Source: an uncultured Lachnospiraceae bacterium (GTDB lineage Bacteria > Bacillota > Clostridia > Lachnospirales > Lachnospiraceae). Taken from it: a stretch of 64,000 bases of DNA. Every line of letters starts with the position of its first letter. Position 1 is the first letter of the stretch. Of this stretch, positions 37,111-44,988 are shown piece after piece. The translations under genes were made by a program, and so were the position numbers. Below the pieces are notes generated by a model, which searched no databases, was not told the DNA's origin, and worked only from the letters and a program-made list of their open reading frames with translations. The DNA lies in assembly GCA_910578175.1 (NCBI GenBank), contig CAJTPF010000013.1:12488-76487 (forward strand), written 5' to 3'.

Positions 37111-37905
37111 ATGCAATTAAAAGGTGTTTTTCAGGCGCAAAAAAAAGACGGAACCATCTATTATCGTTCCTCATTAACATATAAATCAAAACATATCAGT
37201 CTCGGAAGTTTTCCCAGCGAAGAACAGGCACATCAATGCTATCTGGAGGGTGCTTTTATTTTATCATCGGATTGCGGCATTAAGCAGTTCCATCCGGAAC
37301 AATTTCATTTTCTGGCCTTTGAAAAATATGTTTCTCTGGTAAACTTCAGAGATAACCGGATTTATTTCAAGAATCCCATTTACCTGTTCTCCAGATATTT
37401 TAAGTATTATTATGATATCAATACCGAATATACGTTTGATGTTGACGATTTATTTTTTTACTCCAAGCATAAAATCATGAAACGGAATGGTCATTTATTT
37501 GTTTCCGATTATGGCATGCAGGTTAATATCTTATCCCGATACGGAATAAAAAACTATGCAGTTCCCGGTAAAGACTATAAATTTATCAATGGTGACAATA
37601 CGGACTTTCGTTATAAAAATATACAGATCATAAACCGCTTTAACGGTGTATCAAGATCAGAAAAGAACGGAAGAACCCTTTATACTTCCAAGATACATAT
37701 TAACGGAGACTATATTATAGGAAGATACTCTGACGAATACGATGCAGCCATCGCCTATAATAAAGCCGGTGATATTCTGGTAAAGAAAGGAATCTTGTCC
37801 GGTTATCAAAAAAATTATCTGGAAAATCTCTCTTCCATCGAATACGCCGCCCGGTATACCGGCATTAAAATATCGGATAAGATCAGAAACTATTCTTTAA
37901 ATTAA
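37111..37905 (+). CDS. Double AP2-domain protein with a degenerate HNH-like centre
   Basis: 264 residues, no membrane segment. Residues 4-47 (GVFQAQKKDGTIYYRSSLTY, then HISLGSFPSEEQAHQCYLEG) and 179-222 (YTSKIHINGDYIIGRYSDEY followed by DAAIAYNKAG) match the three-stranded sheet plus helix of the AP2 DNA-binding domain. In between, 128-178 follows the layout of HNH homing endonucleases (FINGDNTDFRYKNIQII against the usual DHINGN..DNR..NLR), but the catalytic Asp-His is YKF here. So DNA binding is likely and cutting unlikely. The gene stands alone between divergent promoters and a terminator. It may be a domesticated homing-endonuclease descendant acting as a regulator; no target is apparent. 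Confidence 0.75.
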   Translation: MQLKGVFQAQKKDGTIYYRSSLTYKSKHISLGSFPSEEQAHQCYLEGAFILSSDCGIKQFHPEQFHFLAFEKYVSLVNFRDNRIYFKNPIYLFSRYFKYYYDINTEYTFDVDDLFFYSKHKIMKRNGHLFVSDYGMQVNILSRYGIKNYAVPGKDYKFINGDNTDFRYKNIQIINRFNGVSRSEKNGRTLYTSKIHINGDYIIGRYSDEYDAAIAYNKAGDILVKKGILSGYQKNYLENLSSIEYAARYTGIKISDKIRNYSLN

Positions 37906-37930
37906 CTGATTCTATATTATTTCATATGAA

Positions 37931-37980
37931 AAGAGTATCATTTACAGCCATCTCAGACTGTAAACGATACTCTTCCTTTT
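37931..37980. terminator. Terminator between the AP2 gene and the amylase
   Basis: Long stem AAGAGTATCATTTACAG / CTGTAAACGATACTCTT with one mismatch and a loop of about a dozen bases. Short T runs follow on both strands (CCTTTT on plus, TTTT on minus), so it probably serves both convergent genes. Confidence 0.8.
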
Positions 37981-38039
37981 GGGGCATGATTTTTATACAA
38001 AAAATTTTGTAAGATAAATTACATGTTACAACTGTATAA

Positions 38040-41000
38040 TTACTTTAAGTAAGTTCCTGCAACACCAACTTTTCCAGGTGCCGGTGTTGATGCTGTATCT
38101 AATACATAAACTCTCATGTTACCCTTAGCTGTTCTTTCAATAGATAATGTGCCGTTTGTAACATTCTTAACATCACCGGTTATCGCATCTACATATTTTC
38201 CGTTTGGAATGCCTGTAAATGTTGCTCCGTCTGTAACAGATACACATACAAAGCTGTCTACGCCTTCAGCGGCATTTGTATATCTTCTCTTGAATGCCAT
38301 TTCGCCGCTAACGCCTTCTGTAGAGTACTGGCCTTTTCTCAAAGCCGGAACTGCTGCACGAATCTTATTCAGTCTCTGGATATGTAATGATAACGGATGA
38401 TTTAATGTTTCAGCGATCGCTCCTGTTGCATTATTGTATTCAGCAAATCCTGTTACATTGATAGAACCTTCAATGTAATCACCGAAGTATGCTCTTCCTG
38501 TAGTAGAAAGAGGTGCATTAGGACCTACATCGATTGAAGCGCCTTTCATGAATTCAATTTCACTTCCGTAGTAGATACAAGGAATTCCTCTGAACGTAAA
38601 CATCAGGTTCAGGTTTTCTGCCCATGTATCCTGAGATCTTGCAAATCTCTGATTCTCTGGTGCACAGTCAGGTGCATAGTCGTGAGAATCAACATAAGTT
38701 ACATTCCATGTAGCATCATTGTAATACTTGTCTCCGCCAATTGCAGTACGGAATGCGCTTCTGGCATCTTCAAAGTTCCAGTGCATTGGGAAGTCGATTA
38801 CACTTAAATCTGAACTCATGGAATAATCAGGTGTGTGATACTCATTACCTTTCAGGAATGCATTATCACTTGTCGGCTGGGTATGTGTGCTTCTGTTGTC
38901 TTCATAATGCTGTTCTGTTAAAGCAACATTCCATGCTGCATTACTATCGCTCCATCCATAGTCTTTTGTTTCATCCCAGGTATAGAACGGTGTTGATAAG
39001 TTTGGATTATCTCTGTACCATACATTTCTGTCTCTGGAGCAAACTTCTGCAAACATGAAGAAGTTTTCTCCGCCTGCTTCCATAAACTGATCCAGGAATA
39101 CTTCGTTAAATGTTAATCTTGAAATATGTTTAGCTGTATCAATTCGGAAACCATCTACACCCATGTTGATGTAATTGGTATAGCAGTCAACCAGATACTC
39201 GTAAACGATCGGATTTTCCGTATTCAGATCCACACAGTCTCCTGCGATCTGGGCTAACTGTGAAGAATAATCATCCCAGTTAAAGTTTCCGTAGTGATGA
39301 TAGATATCCTTGGAATCATGGTTCACTCCGTCGGTATTCTTCATAAGCGCCAGTCTTGCCTGATACTGCAGACCCGGTGTTAAACTGTCATAGTTAGACG
39401 GAAGATTGGATTCCGGATGGATCTTCATACATTCTACGCTTCCTAAATCACCGGACTTTTCAAACATCGGAAGAAGATTGGTTTCTCCAAAGTTTCCGGT
39501 ATGATTTAATACGATATCCTGAATAATCTTCATGTCTCTCTTATGAACTTCATCAATCAAATCCTGATATGTAACATCTGATGATTCATATCTGGAATCA
39601 ACCTTGCTGAAATCCATTGCATGATAGCCATGATAATCATAACCGCTTGCATTTTCTACTACCGGTGTAATCCAGATTGCAGTGAAACCAAGAGCCTTGA
39701 TATAATCAAGTTTTTCGATCAATCCCTTGAAATCACCTCTCCATGCCGGATCGCTGTCAGGGTTTTTAGCCTGTCCGTCATCCCAGCAGTGTACATTGTT
39801 GGACTCATCACCGTCGTAAAATCTGGTTGTCATCAGGAAGTAAATGGTCTCATCACGGAAGTCTGTACGTGATACCGTGCTTGACGGTCTCTCATGTGAT
39901 GTTGTCGGCTCAACCGGTTTAGGACGTGTTGTCGTCTCTTCCTGTTTTGGTGTTGTTGTCTCTTCCTGCTTTGGTGTTGTTGTTTCTTCCTGCTTCGTTG
40001 TTGTTTCCTGCTGTGGTTTCTCCGGATTATGGTCGTACCATTTATTGTCCTTAAACCACCATTCACCGGTTGTACGGGTTAAATCAGCTGTCTGCTGGCC
40101 ATTGTAGTTAAAGATAAGATTTAACTTTGTGGTATTGGCAAATTCATAAGAATACCAGTTATCTCCCTCTTTAGCCATCTCTGTTCCCGGCCAGTCAACT
40201 GTCTTTAACGACGGGGTTGCGCTCCAGTAATAAATCTTTGCGCCTCCCCAGGTACTCTTAAAGTGTACCTTGACACCATTAAATGAAGGGGTTTCTCCTT
40301 CCGGTGCCGTTGTCTCCGAAGAGGTTTCTTCTACCGGCGGTGTCTCCGGCTCTTCCGGATTACGGTCGTACCATGTTCCGTCCACATACCACCATTCACC
40401 AGCTGTTCTGCTCAGGTCTTTTGTCTGCTGATTTGATGAACCGTTGTTGAATATGATACTTGCAGATTTTGCACCTGCGATGGTAAATCCATACCATTTA
40501 TCACCTTCGCTCTTCATTGCGGTTCCCGGCCATTCTACCGGATTATTGTTGCCGCCGTTTAAGTTCCAGTAATAAATCTTAGGGCTGGTCCAGTCTGTCT
40601 TCAAATGAACAACAATTTCATCATTGGATGGTGCTTCCGGATTATAGTCATACCACTTTCCGTCCATAAACCACCATTCGCCTTCTGTTCTGCTCAAATC
40701 AGAAGTCTGCCAGCTGGAATAGTCAAAAATCAGGTTTGCACTTGTTGCATTGCTGATGGTATATGAATACCAGTCTTTTCCTTCAGCTGACATCTGCACT
40801 CCCGGCCAATCTACAGGATTGTTGTTAGAACCATTAACATTCCAATAGTAGATATTCGGAGTTCCTGCTTCCCACTTAAAGTGAACGGTTATTTCATTTG
40901 AACCGTAAACTTTGTCGTTCGATGACCATATGCCAAACCCTGTCAGCAGTAAAGCCACCGCGAGCAACGCCAGTAAAACTTTCTTCGTACTCGTCTTCAT
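38040..41000 (-). CDS. Secreted alpha-amylase: three starch-binding modules plus a GH13 catalytic domain
   Basis: 986 residues. A signal peptide (1-33, hydrophobic LLALLAVALLLTGFGIW) is followed by three CBM26-like starch-binding modules at about 36-121, 127-214 and 242-326, each with an IYYW strand, a DWPG or EWPG turn and the end GEWW..D..WYD.NPE. Then comes a Thr/Pro/Gln/Glu linker with the unit PKQEETTT repeated (about 330-360) and the GH13 barrel from about 382. Catalytic residues are Asp in GVDGFRIDTAKH, Glu in FMFAEVCSRD and Asp in YVDSHDYA. It should hydrolyse alpha-1,4 links of starch outside the cell. No sortase motif is visible, so retention may be through the modules. The leader carries a strong promoter and a hairpin. 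Confidence 0.95.
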   Translation of the reverse strand: MKTSTKKVLLALLAVALLLTGFGIWSSNDKVYGSNEITVHFKWEAGTPNIYYWNVNGSNNNPVDWPGVQMSAEGKDWYSYTISNATSANLIFDYSSWQTSDLSRTEGEWWFMDGKWYDYNPEAPSNDEIVVHLKTDWTSPKIYYWNLNGGNNNPVEWPGTAMKSEGDKWYGFTIAGAKSASIIFNNGSSNQQTKDLSRTAGEWWYVDGTWYDRNPEEPETPPVEETSSETTAPEGETPSFNGVKVHFKSTWGGAKIYYWSATPSLKTVDWPGTEMAKEGDNWYSYEFANTTKLNLIFNYNGQQTADLTRTTGEWWFKDNKWYDHNPEKPQQETTTKQEETTTPKQEETTTPKQEETTTRPKPVEPTTSHERPSSTVSRTDFRDETIYFLMTTRFYDGDESNNVHCWDDGQAKNPDSDPAWRGDFKGLIEKLDYIKALGFTAIWITPVVENASGYDYHGYHAMDFSKVDSRYESSDVTYQDLIDEVHKRDMKIIQDIVLNHTGNFGETNLLPMFEKSGDLGSVECMKIHPESNLPSNYDSLTPGLQYQARLALMKNTDGVNHDSKDIYHHYGNFNWDDYSSQLAQIAGDCVDLNTENPIVYEYLVDCYTNYINMGVDGFRIDTAKHISRLTFNEVFLDQFMEAGGENFFMFAEVCSRDRNVWYRDNPNLSTPFYTWDETKDYGWSDSNAAWNVALTEQHYEDNRSTHTQPTSDNAFLKGNEYHTPDYSMSSDLSVIDFPMHWNFEDARSAFRTAIGGDKYYNDATWNVTYVDSHDYAPDCAPENQRFARSQDTWAENLNLMFTFRGIPCIYYGSEIEFMKGASIDVGPNAPLSTTGRAYFGDYIEGSINVTGFAEYNNATGAIAETLNHPLSLHIQRLNKIRAAVPALRKGQYSTEGVSGEMAFKRRYTNAAEGVDSFVCVSVTDGATFTGIPNGKYVDAITGDVKNVTNGTLSIERTAKGNMRVYVLDTASTPAPGKVGVAGTYLK
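39926..40010 (-). repeat. Coding tandem repeat of the amylase linker
   Basis: A 24-base unit encoding PKQEETTT occurs about three times with small drifts. Such linkers vary in copy number between strains. Confidence 0.75.
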
Positions 41001-41320
41001 ACTTTTTCTTCTCCTTTTTTTTATTTTTGACGCAAATAGCAGCCATATACTACAATGAAATAGTTCTGCATAGTATTATATGACTTATTTACATCCCTTG
41101 GCACAAATTCACAATAATAGTACCGCCCCCAGTATAAAAATTGTGAATATTTTGTGTCTGTACTTAAAAGTATAGAGTAATTAACAAAAAATGTCAAGAT
41201 TTTTTAATACTTTCGTGCATTTTTTATATAAAAAAAGATAGTATTATACAATTTCAATAAACTTTTTATTAATTTAATGCTTATATCGTCAGAATACACA
41301 ACTTATTTTCCCCATTGTCT
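41001..41320 (-). other. Amylase leader and promoter region
   Basis: About 160 bases of untranslated leader follow the promoter at 41169-41197. In it, ATTCACAAT (41107-41115) pairs perfectly with ATTGTGAAT (41140-41148), and flanking CACAAA and TTTGTG extend the stem past a small bulge. The loop has the minus-strand sequence GGGGGCGG. A second TATAAT box lies downstream of this stem. No coding frame is seen. Confidence 0.6.
41169..41197 (-). promoter_or_regulatory. Sigma-A promoter of the secreted amylase
   Basis: Minus-strand TTGACA, 17-base spacer, TATACT: near-consensus. It lies about 170 bases upstream of the start codon. Confidence 0.85.
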
Positions 41321-41360
41321 AAAAAAATCGCTGCCAGCTTTACACTGCAGCGATTTTTTC
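41321..41360. terminator. Terminator downstream of the SUKH gene
   Basis: Stem AAAATCGCTGC / GCAGCGATTTT with a loop of 12 bases, A run before and T run after. It lies 25 bases past the end of the leuC-leuD-SUKH operon and also faces the amylase promoter region. Confidence 0.88.
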
Positions 41361-41385
41361 TTATTCGGGAAGTTCTTTTTCGTTC

Positions 41386-42141
41386 TCAATTTTCCTTGCT
41401 GACATAAAACAGTCGTTGAAAACTCCCATAGTCAAAATACACATAGAGTTTTCCGTCATCAGTATCCAGGCAGGTTCCCACATGTCCTGATACTTTGAAC
41501 TGTTTTATATCTATATCCACATGAAAATATGCAAAAATTTCTTTAACCGATAACCGTTCTTCCGGGTCATACCACTCCAGGCGTTCATTCTCCCACGCGC
41601 TCTCGCAGATCATTTCAAGCAGAAACTGTTCCGTGTTGTCGTTCCATTTTTTAAACTTAATGATATCATCATCACAACTTAAATAAACGGGCGGATCTTC
41701 CCTGCTATCCTGCAGATCCTCGATCAGATATCCCGTATAGGAAATGCCTTCTCTGTCAACACCTACCAAAAGATAGTTTTGGGTAATCCTGTGCCATTCT
41801 TCCTCCGGCATCTGCCATAGACTGAAATATTCATTGTCAGCATATTCCTCCTGCTCTCCATCTCTTACCGATGTTTCAAAGTCTTCCTGCAATTCTTCTA
41901 AAAATTCATGAATCATCTGATAAGAAGTACGACATTCTTGCGGCGAACAGAACAGATTATCAAATACTGCGTTGATATCTTCCTGACCATATTTCAAAAA
42001 GAAACTGCGGTAAGCAGCCGGCAGGGCGATTCCCATGGACTGTTCCGCTACCTGGATTTCATGTTCGGTAAAACCTGAATATTCCCGATCGCAAAAATAG
42101 TCCATTAATTCCTGGAGCGTTAAATTATACTTTAATCTCAC
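41386..42141 (-). CDS. SMI1/KNR4 (SUKH) family protein in the leuCD operon
   Basis: 251 residues. The SUKH-1 signature is visible: TEHEIQVAEQSMGIALPAAYRSFFLKYGQ, with an Asp/Glu-rich body. In bacteria SUKH proteins are mostly immunity proteins against contact-dependent or polymorphic toxins, but many are orphans with unknown roles. Here it starts at GTG with GGAGG seven bases upstream, and the site overlaps the end of leuD 17 bases away, so it is co-translated with leucine genes. No toxin gene is adjacent. The last 60 residues (KLYVYFDYGSFQRLFYV) add a domain I cannot name. Confidence 0.8.
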   Translation of the reverse strand: MRLKYNLTLQELMDYFCDREYSGFTEHEIQVAEQSMGIALPAAYRSFFLKYGQEDINAVFDNLFCSPQECRTSYQMIHEFLEELQEDFETSVRDGEQEEYADNEYFSLWQMPEEEWHRITQNYLLVGVDREGISYTGYLIEDLQDSREDPPVYLSCDDDIIKFKKWNDNTEQFLLEMICESAWENERLEWYDPEERLSVKEIFAYFHVDIDIKQFKVSGHVGTCLDTDDGKLYVYFDYGSFQRLFYVSKEN

Positions 42142-42157
42142 AAATCAGCCTCCGTTT

Positions 42158-42643
42158 TTATTTATTATTGATATAATTGATCAGACCTTCCGCCCGAATG
42201 ATCTTCTGCATAAATTCCGGAAATGCCTGTCCCTGGAACTCTGTTCCTTTCGTCCGGTTATAGATCTTTCCGGAGTCAAAATCTATTTCCACTTCATCTC
42301 CTGCTTCTATACCTTTCGCCGCTTCCGGACATTCAATGATTGGCAGCCCGATATTAATGGCATTCCGGTAAAAGATTCTTGCAAACGTCTCGGCGATCAC
42401 ACAGCTTACACCGGAAGCCTTGATGGCGATCGGCGCATGTTCTCTGGAAGAACCGCATCCAAAATTTTTATCTGCTACTATAATATCGCCCTGTTTCACC
42501 TGTTTTGCAAAATCCGTATCAATATCTTCCATACAATGCTTCGCCAGTTCCTGCGGATCCGGTACGTTCAGATATCTTGCCGGGATGATTACATCCGTAT
42601 CCACATTGTCACCATATTTAAAAACCTTACCTGTTGCTTTCAT
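42158..42643 (-). CDS. leuD: 3-isopropylmalate dehydratase small subunit
   Basis: With LeuC converts 2-isopropylmalate to 3-isopropylmalate in leucine synthesis. The motif NFGCGSSREHAPIAIKASG is diagnostic of the swivel domain, and 161 residues is the short bacterial/archaeal type. It lies 35 bases after leuC on the same strand. The other leucine genes (leuA, leuB) are not in this window. Confidence 0.97.
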   Translation of the reverse strand: MKATGKVFKYGDNVDTDVIIPARYLNVPDPQELAKHCMEDIDTDFAKQVKQGDIIVADKNFGCGSSREHAPIAIKASGVSCVIAETFARIFYRNAINIGLPIIECPEAAKGIEAGDEVEIDFDSGKIYNRTKGTEFQGQAFPEFMQKIIRAEGLINYINNK

Positions 42644-42678
42644 TGATCGTATTCCTTTCTTTTCGTTATTCTTTCCTG

Positions 42679-43944
42679 TTACAATCCCAATTCTTCCGGA
42701 CCGGATATTTTACCGGTAACAGCACTTGCCGCAGCTACCGCCGGACTTGCAAGATAAACTTCGGATTCCGGGTCACCCATCCGTCCTACAAAATTCCGGT
42801 TTGTAGTGGCAACGGCTCTCTCTCCTTTTGCAAGAATACCCATATGACCGCCGAGACAAGGACCACAGGTCGGTGTACTGACTGCCGCCCCCGCTTTTAT
42901 AAATGTGGCTAACAGGCCTTCCTCCATGGCCTGAAGATAAACGGCCTGGGTTGCCGGTATTATGATCGCCCTCACTCCTTTTGCAACCTTTCTGCCTTTC
43001 ATTACCTCTGCCGCCGCTCTTAAATCCGATATTCTACCGTTTGTACAGGAACCGATGACCACCTGGTCAATGGAAATATCAAAATCTTCATCAATGGTTC
43101 TGGTGTTTTCCGGCAAATGCGGAAATGCCACCGTAGGTTTTAACTGACTTAAGTCAATGGTGTATTCCGCTTCATACTCTGCATCCTCATCCGCTTCATA
43201 TATCTTATATTCCTTTTTGGAATGTTCCTTCATATATTCCACCGCCAGATCATCTACCGGGAAGATACCGTTTTTCCCACCGGCTTCAATCGCCATGTTA
43301 GTCATGGCAAAACGGTCATCCATGGAAAGATACTGAATACCGTCTCCCGTAAACTCCATGGATTTATATAACGCTCCGTCCACACCGATCAGACCGATGA
43401 TATGGAGAATGACATCCTTCCCACTGATCCATTTGCCCGGTTTTCCGGTCAGATGAAACTTTATGGCAGACGGTACTTTAAACCACGCCTTTCCCGTAGC
43501 CATTCCTGCAGCCATATCCGTACTTCCCACACCGGTAGAAAATGCGCCTAAAGCGCCATAAGTACAGGTATGGGAATCTGCACCGATTACCACGTCGCCT
43601 GCTACCACCAGACCTTTTTCTGGCAGCAGCGCATGCTCAATTCCAACTTCACCGGTTTCATAGAAATTGGTAATACTGTTGGCATATGCAAAGTCTTTGG
43701 CGCATTTACATAATTCCGCAGATTTTATATCTTTATTCGGTGTAAAATGATCCAGAACAATGGCTATCTTATCCTTATCAAATACCCCTTCCACATTCAT
43801 CTTTTTCATTTCGCCGATGGCAACCGGAGATGTTACATCATTTCCCAGTACAAGATCCAGATCGGCCTCAATCAATTGTCCGGCCGTTACTGTTTCAAGT
43901 CCGGCATGCGCGGCTAAAATCTTCTGAGTCATAGTCATTCCCAT
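42679..43944 (-). CDS. leuC: 3-isopropylmalate dehydratase large subunit
   Basis: Aconitase-family subunit carrying a [4Fe-4S] cluster. The cluster cysteines are seen in IGSCTNGRISDLR and TPTCGPCLGGHMG. At 421 residues it belongs to the short HacA/LeuC type common in Clostridia. AAGGAGG precedes the start. It is the first gene of leuC-leuD-SUKH and is divergent from a LysR gene, with overlapping promoters, so the LysR protein probably controls it. Its cluster depends on the NifS/NifU type of system found in the window. Confidence 0.96.
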   Translation of the reverse strand: MGMTMTQKILAAHAGLETVTAGQLIEADLDLVLGNDVTSPVAIGEMKKMNVEGVFDKDKIAIVLDHFTPNKDIKSAELCKCAKDFAYANSITNFYETGEVGIEHALLPEKGLVVAGDVVIGADSHTCTYGALGAFSTGVGSTDMAAGMATGKAWFKVPSAIKFHLTGKPGKWISGKDVILHIIGLIGVDGALYKSMEFTGDGIQYLSMDDRFAMTNMAIEAGGKNGIFPVDDLAVEYMKEHSKKEYKIYEADEDAEYEAEYTIDLSQLKPTVAFPHLPENTRTIDEDFDISIDQVVIGSCTNGRISDLRAAAEVMKGRKVAKGVRAIIIPATQAVYLQAMEEGLLATFIKAGAAVSTPTCGPCLGGHMGILAKGERAVATTNRNFVGRMGDPESEVYLASPAVAAASAVTGKISGPEELGL

Positions 43945-43978
43945 GTATAAATTCCTCCTTTAAATATGTGATTCACTG

Positions 43979-44008
43979 TTGATATCATACCATTGAATCT
44001 GTTATAAT
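43979..44008 (+). promoter_or_regulatory. Promoter of the LysR gene
   Basis: TTGATA, an 18-base spacer and TATAAT on the plus strand. It overlaps the leuC promoter base for base in part. Confidence 0.7.
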
Positions 44009-44012
44009 GCAA
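43984..44012 (-). promoter_or_regulatory. Promoter of leuC-leuD
   Basis: Minus-strand TTGCAT, 17-base spacer, TATGAT. Its -35 overlaps the -10 of the LysR promoter and its -10 adjoins the LysR -35, so the two polymerases exclude each other. Confidence 0.7.
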
Positions 44013-44076
44013 ATATATAATAATAATGTCAGACATAACTTCAGGTTATATTATAGATACAGAAAAGAGGAATCTC

Positions 44077-44988
44077 ATGGAATCATATAACACCTTAACC
44101 CAATACAAAGTCTTTCATACCGTGGCTGTCCTTGGAAATATTTCAAAGGCAGCAGAAAAACTGTATATCAGTCAGCCCGCCATCAGCAAATCTTTAAAAC
44201 AACTGGAAGAAACTCTCGGTGTCCGTCTGTTTAACCGGAATTCCAGAGGCGTATCCCTCACCGAAGAAGGATCTCTTCTGTTCAAACATATCCATTCTGC
44301 ATTTGAAGAAATTTCCAAAGGTGAAGACACACTGCGCCGGATCACCTCCCTGGGACTTGGTACCCTTCGGATCAGCGCCAGTTCCACTCTTTGTAAATAT
44401 ATTCTTCTTCCGTATCTGAAAGGATTTATCCGTGAAAACCCACACATCAAAATAAATATAGAATGTCATTCCACTACCCGGTCCCTGGAATTACTGGAAG
44501 CCGGACAGACAGACGTCGGTCTGGTAGGACATATTCCGTTTCACCATAAGTTTACATTCCTGTCCATCGGATATGTAAACTACATTTTCACCGCTACGGA
44601 TTCCTATCTATGCAATCTCCGGACCCGGGGAATACAGACCGTTGGAGAAATTTTTGAAAATGCCAATATCATGCTGCCGGATCAGGAAAATATTTCCCGG
44701 CTTCATGTCGATAACTTCTTAGCATCTATGGGACTGAAACCGCAAAATATATTGGAAGTCAATAATATGGAACTTCTGATCGATTTTGCAAGGATCGATT
44801 TAGGCGTTGCATGTATCATATCCGATTTCATCCGGGAGGATTTACAAAAACAGCGGCTGATGGAGATTCCGCTGCCTGCCGTCATCCCGCCCCGGGAAAT
44901 CGGTTTTGCATACGATGAAACGTCCATCTCATCCGCCGCTGTTAATAAATTTATTCAATACCTAAAAAAATACACGAAATCTCTTTAG
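44077..44988 (+). CDS. LysR-family transcriptional regulator
   Basis: 303 residues: N-terminal winged helix (TVAVLGNISKAAEKLYISQ, then PAISKSLKQLE) and a periplasmic-binding-like effector domain, the usual layout. The start at 44077 follows AGAGGA by six bases; an ATG 17 codons upstream has no site. The divergent position with leuC makes it the likely regulator of leucine synthesis, perhaps sensing a pathway intermediate such as isopropylmalate, as some LysR proteins do. Its stop codon overlaps that of the convergent beta-propeller gene by four bases, leaving no room for a terminator. Confidence 0.92.
   Translation: MESYNTLTQYKVFHTVAVLGNISKAAEKLYISQPAISKSLKQLEETLGVRLFNRNSRGVSLTEEGSLLFKHIHSAFEEISKGEDTLRRITSLGLGTLRISASSTLCKYILLPYLKGFIRENPHIKINIECHSTTRSLELLEAGQTDVGLVGHIPFHHKFTFLSIGYVNYIFTATDSYLCNLRTRGIQTVGEIFENANIMLPDQENISRLHVDNFLASMGLKPQNILEVNNMELLIDFARIDLGVACIISDFIREDLQKQRLMEIPLPAVIPPREIGFAYDETSISSAAVNKFIQYLKKYTKSL

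Noticed and set aside
37111..37905. Active homing endonuclease or mobile intron
   Set aside because: The catalytic His of the HNH motif is missing and there is no intron or split host gene around it.
39926..40010. CRISPR-like repeat
   Set aside because: The repeats are contiguous, in frame and encode a Thr/Pro/Glu linker of the amylase.
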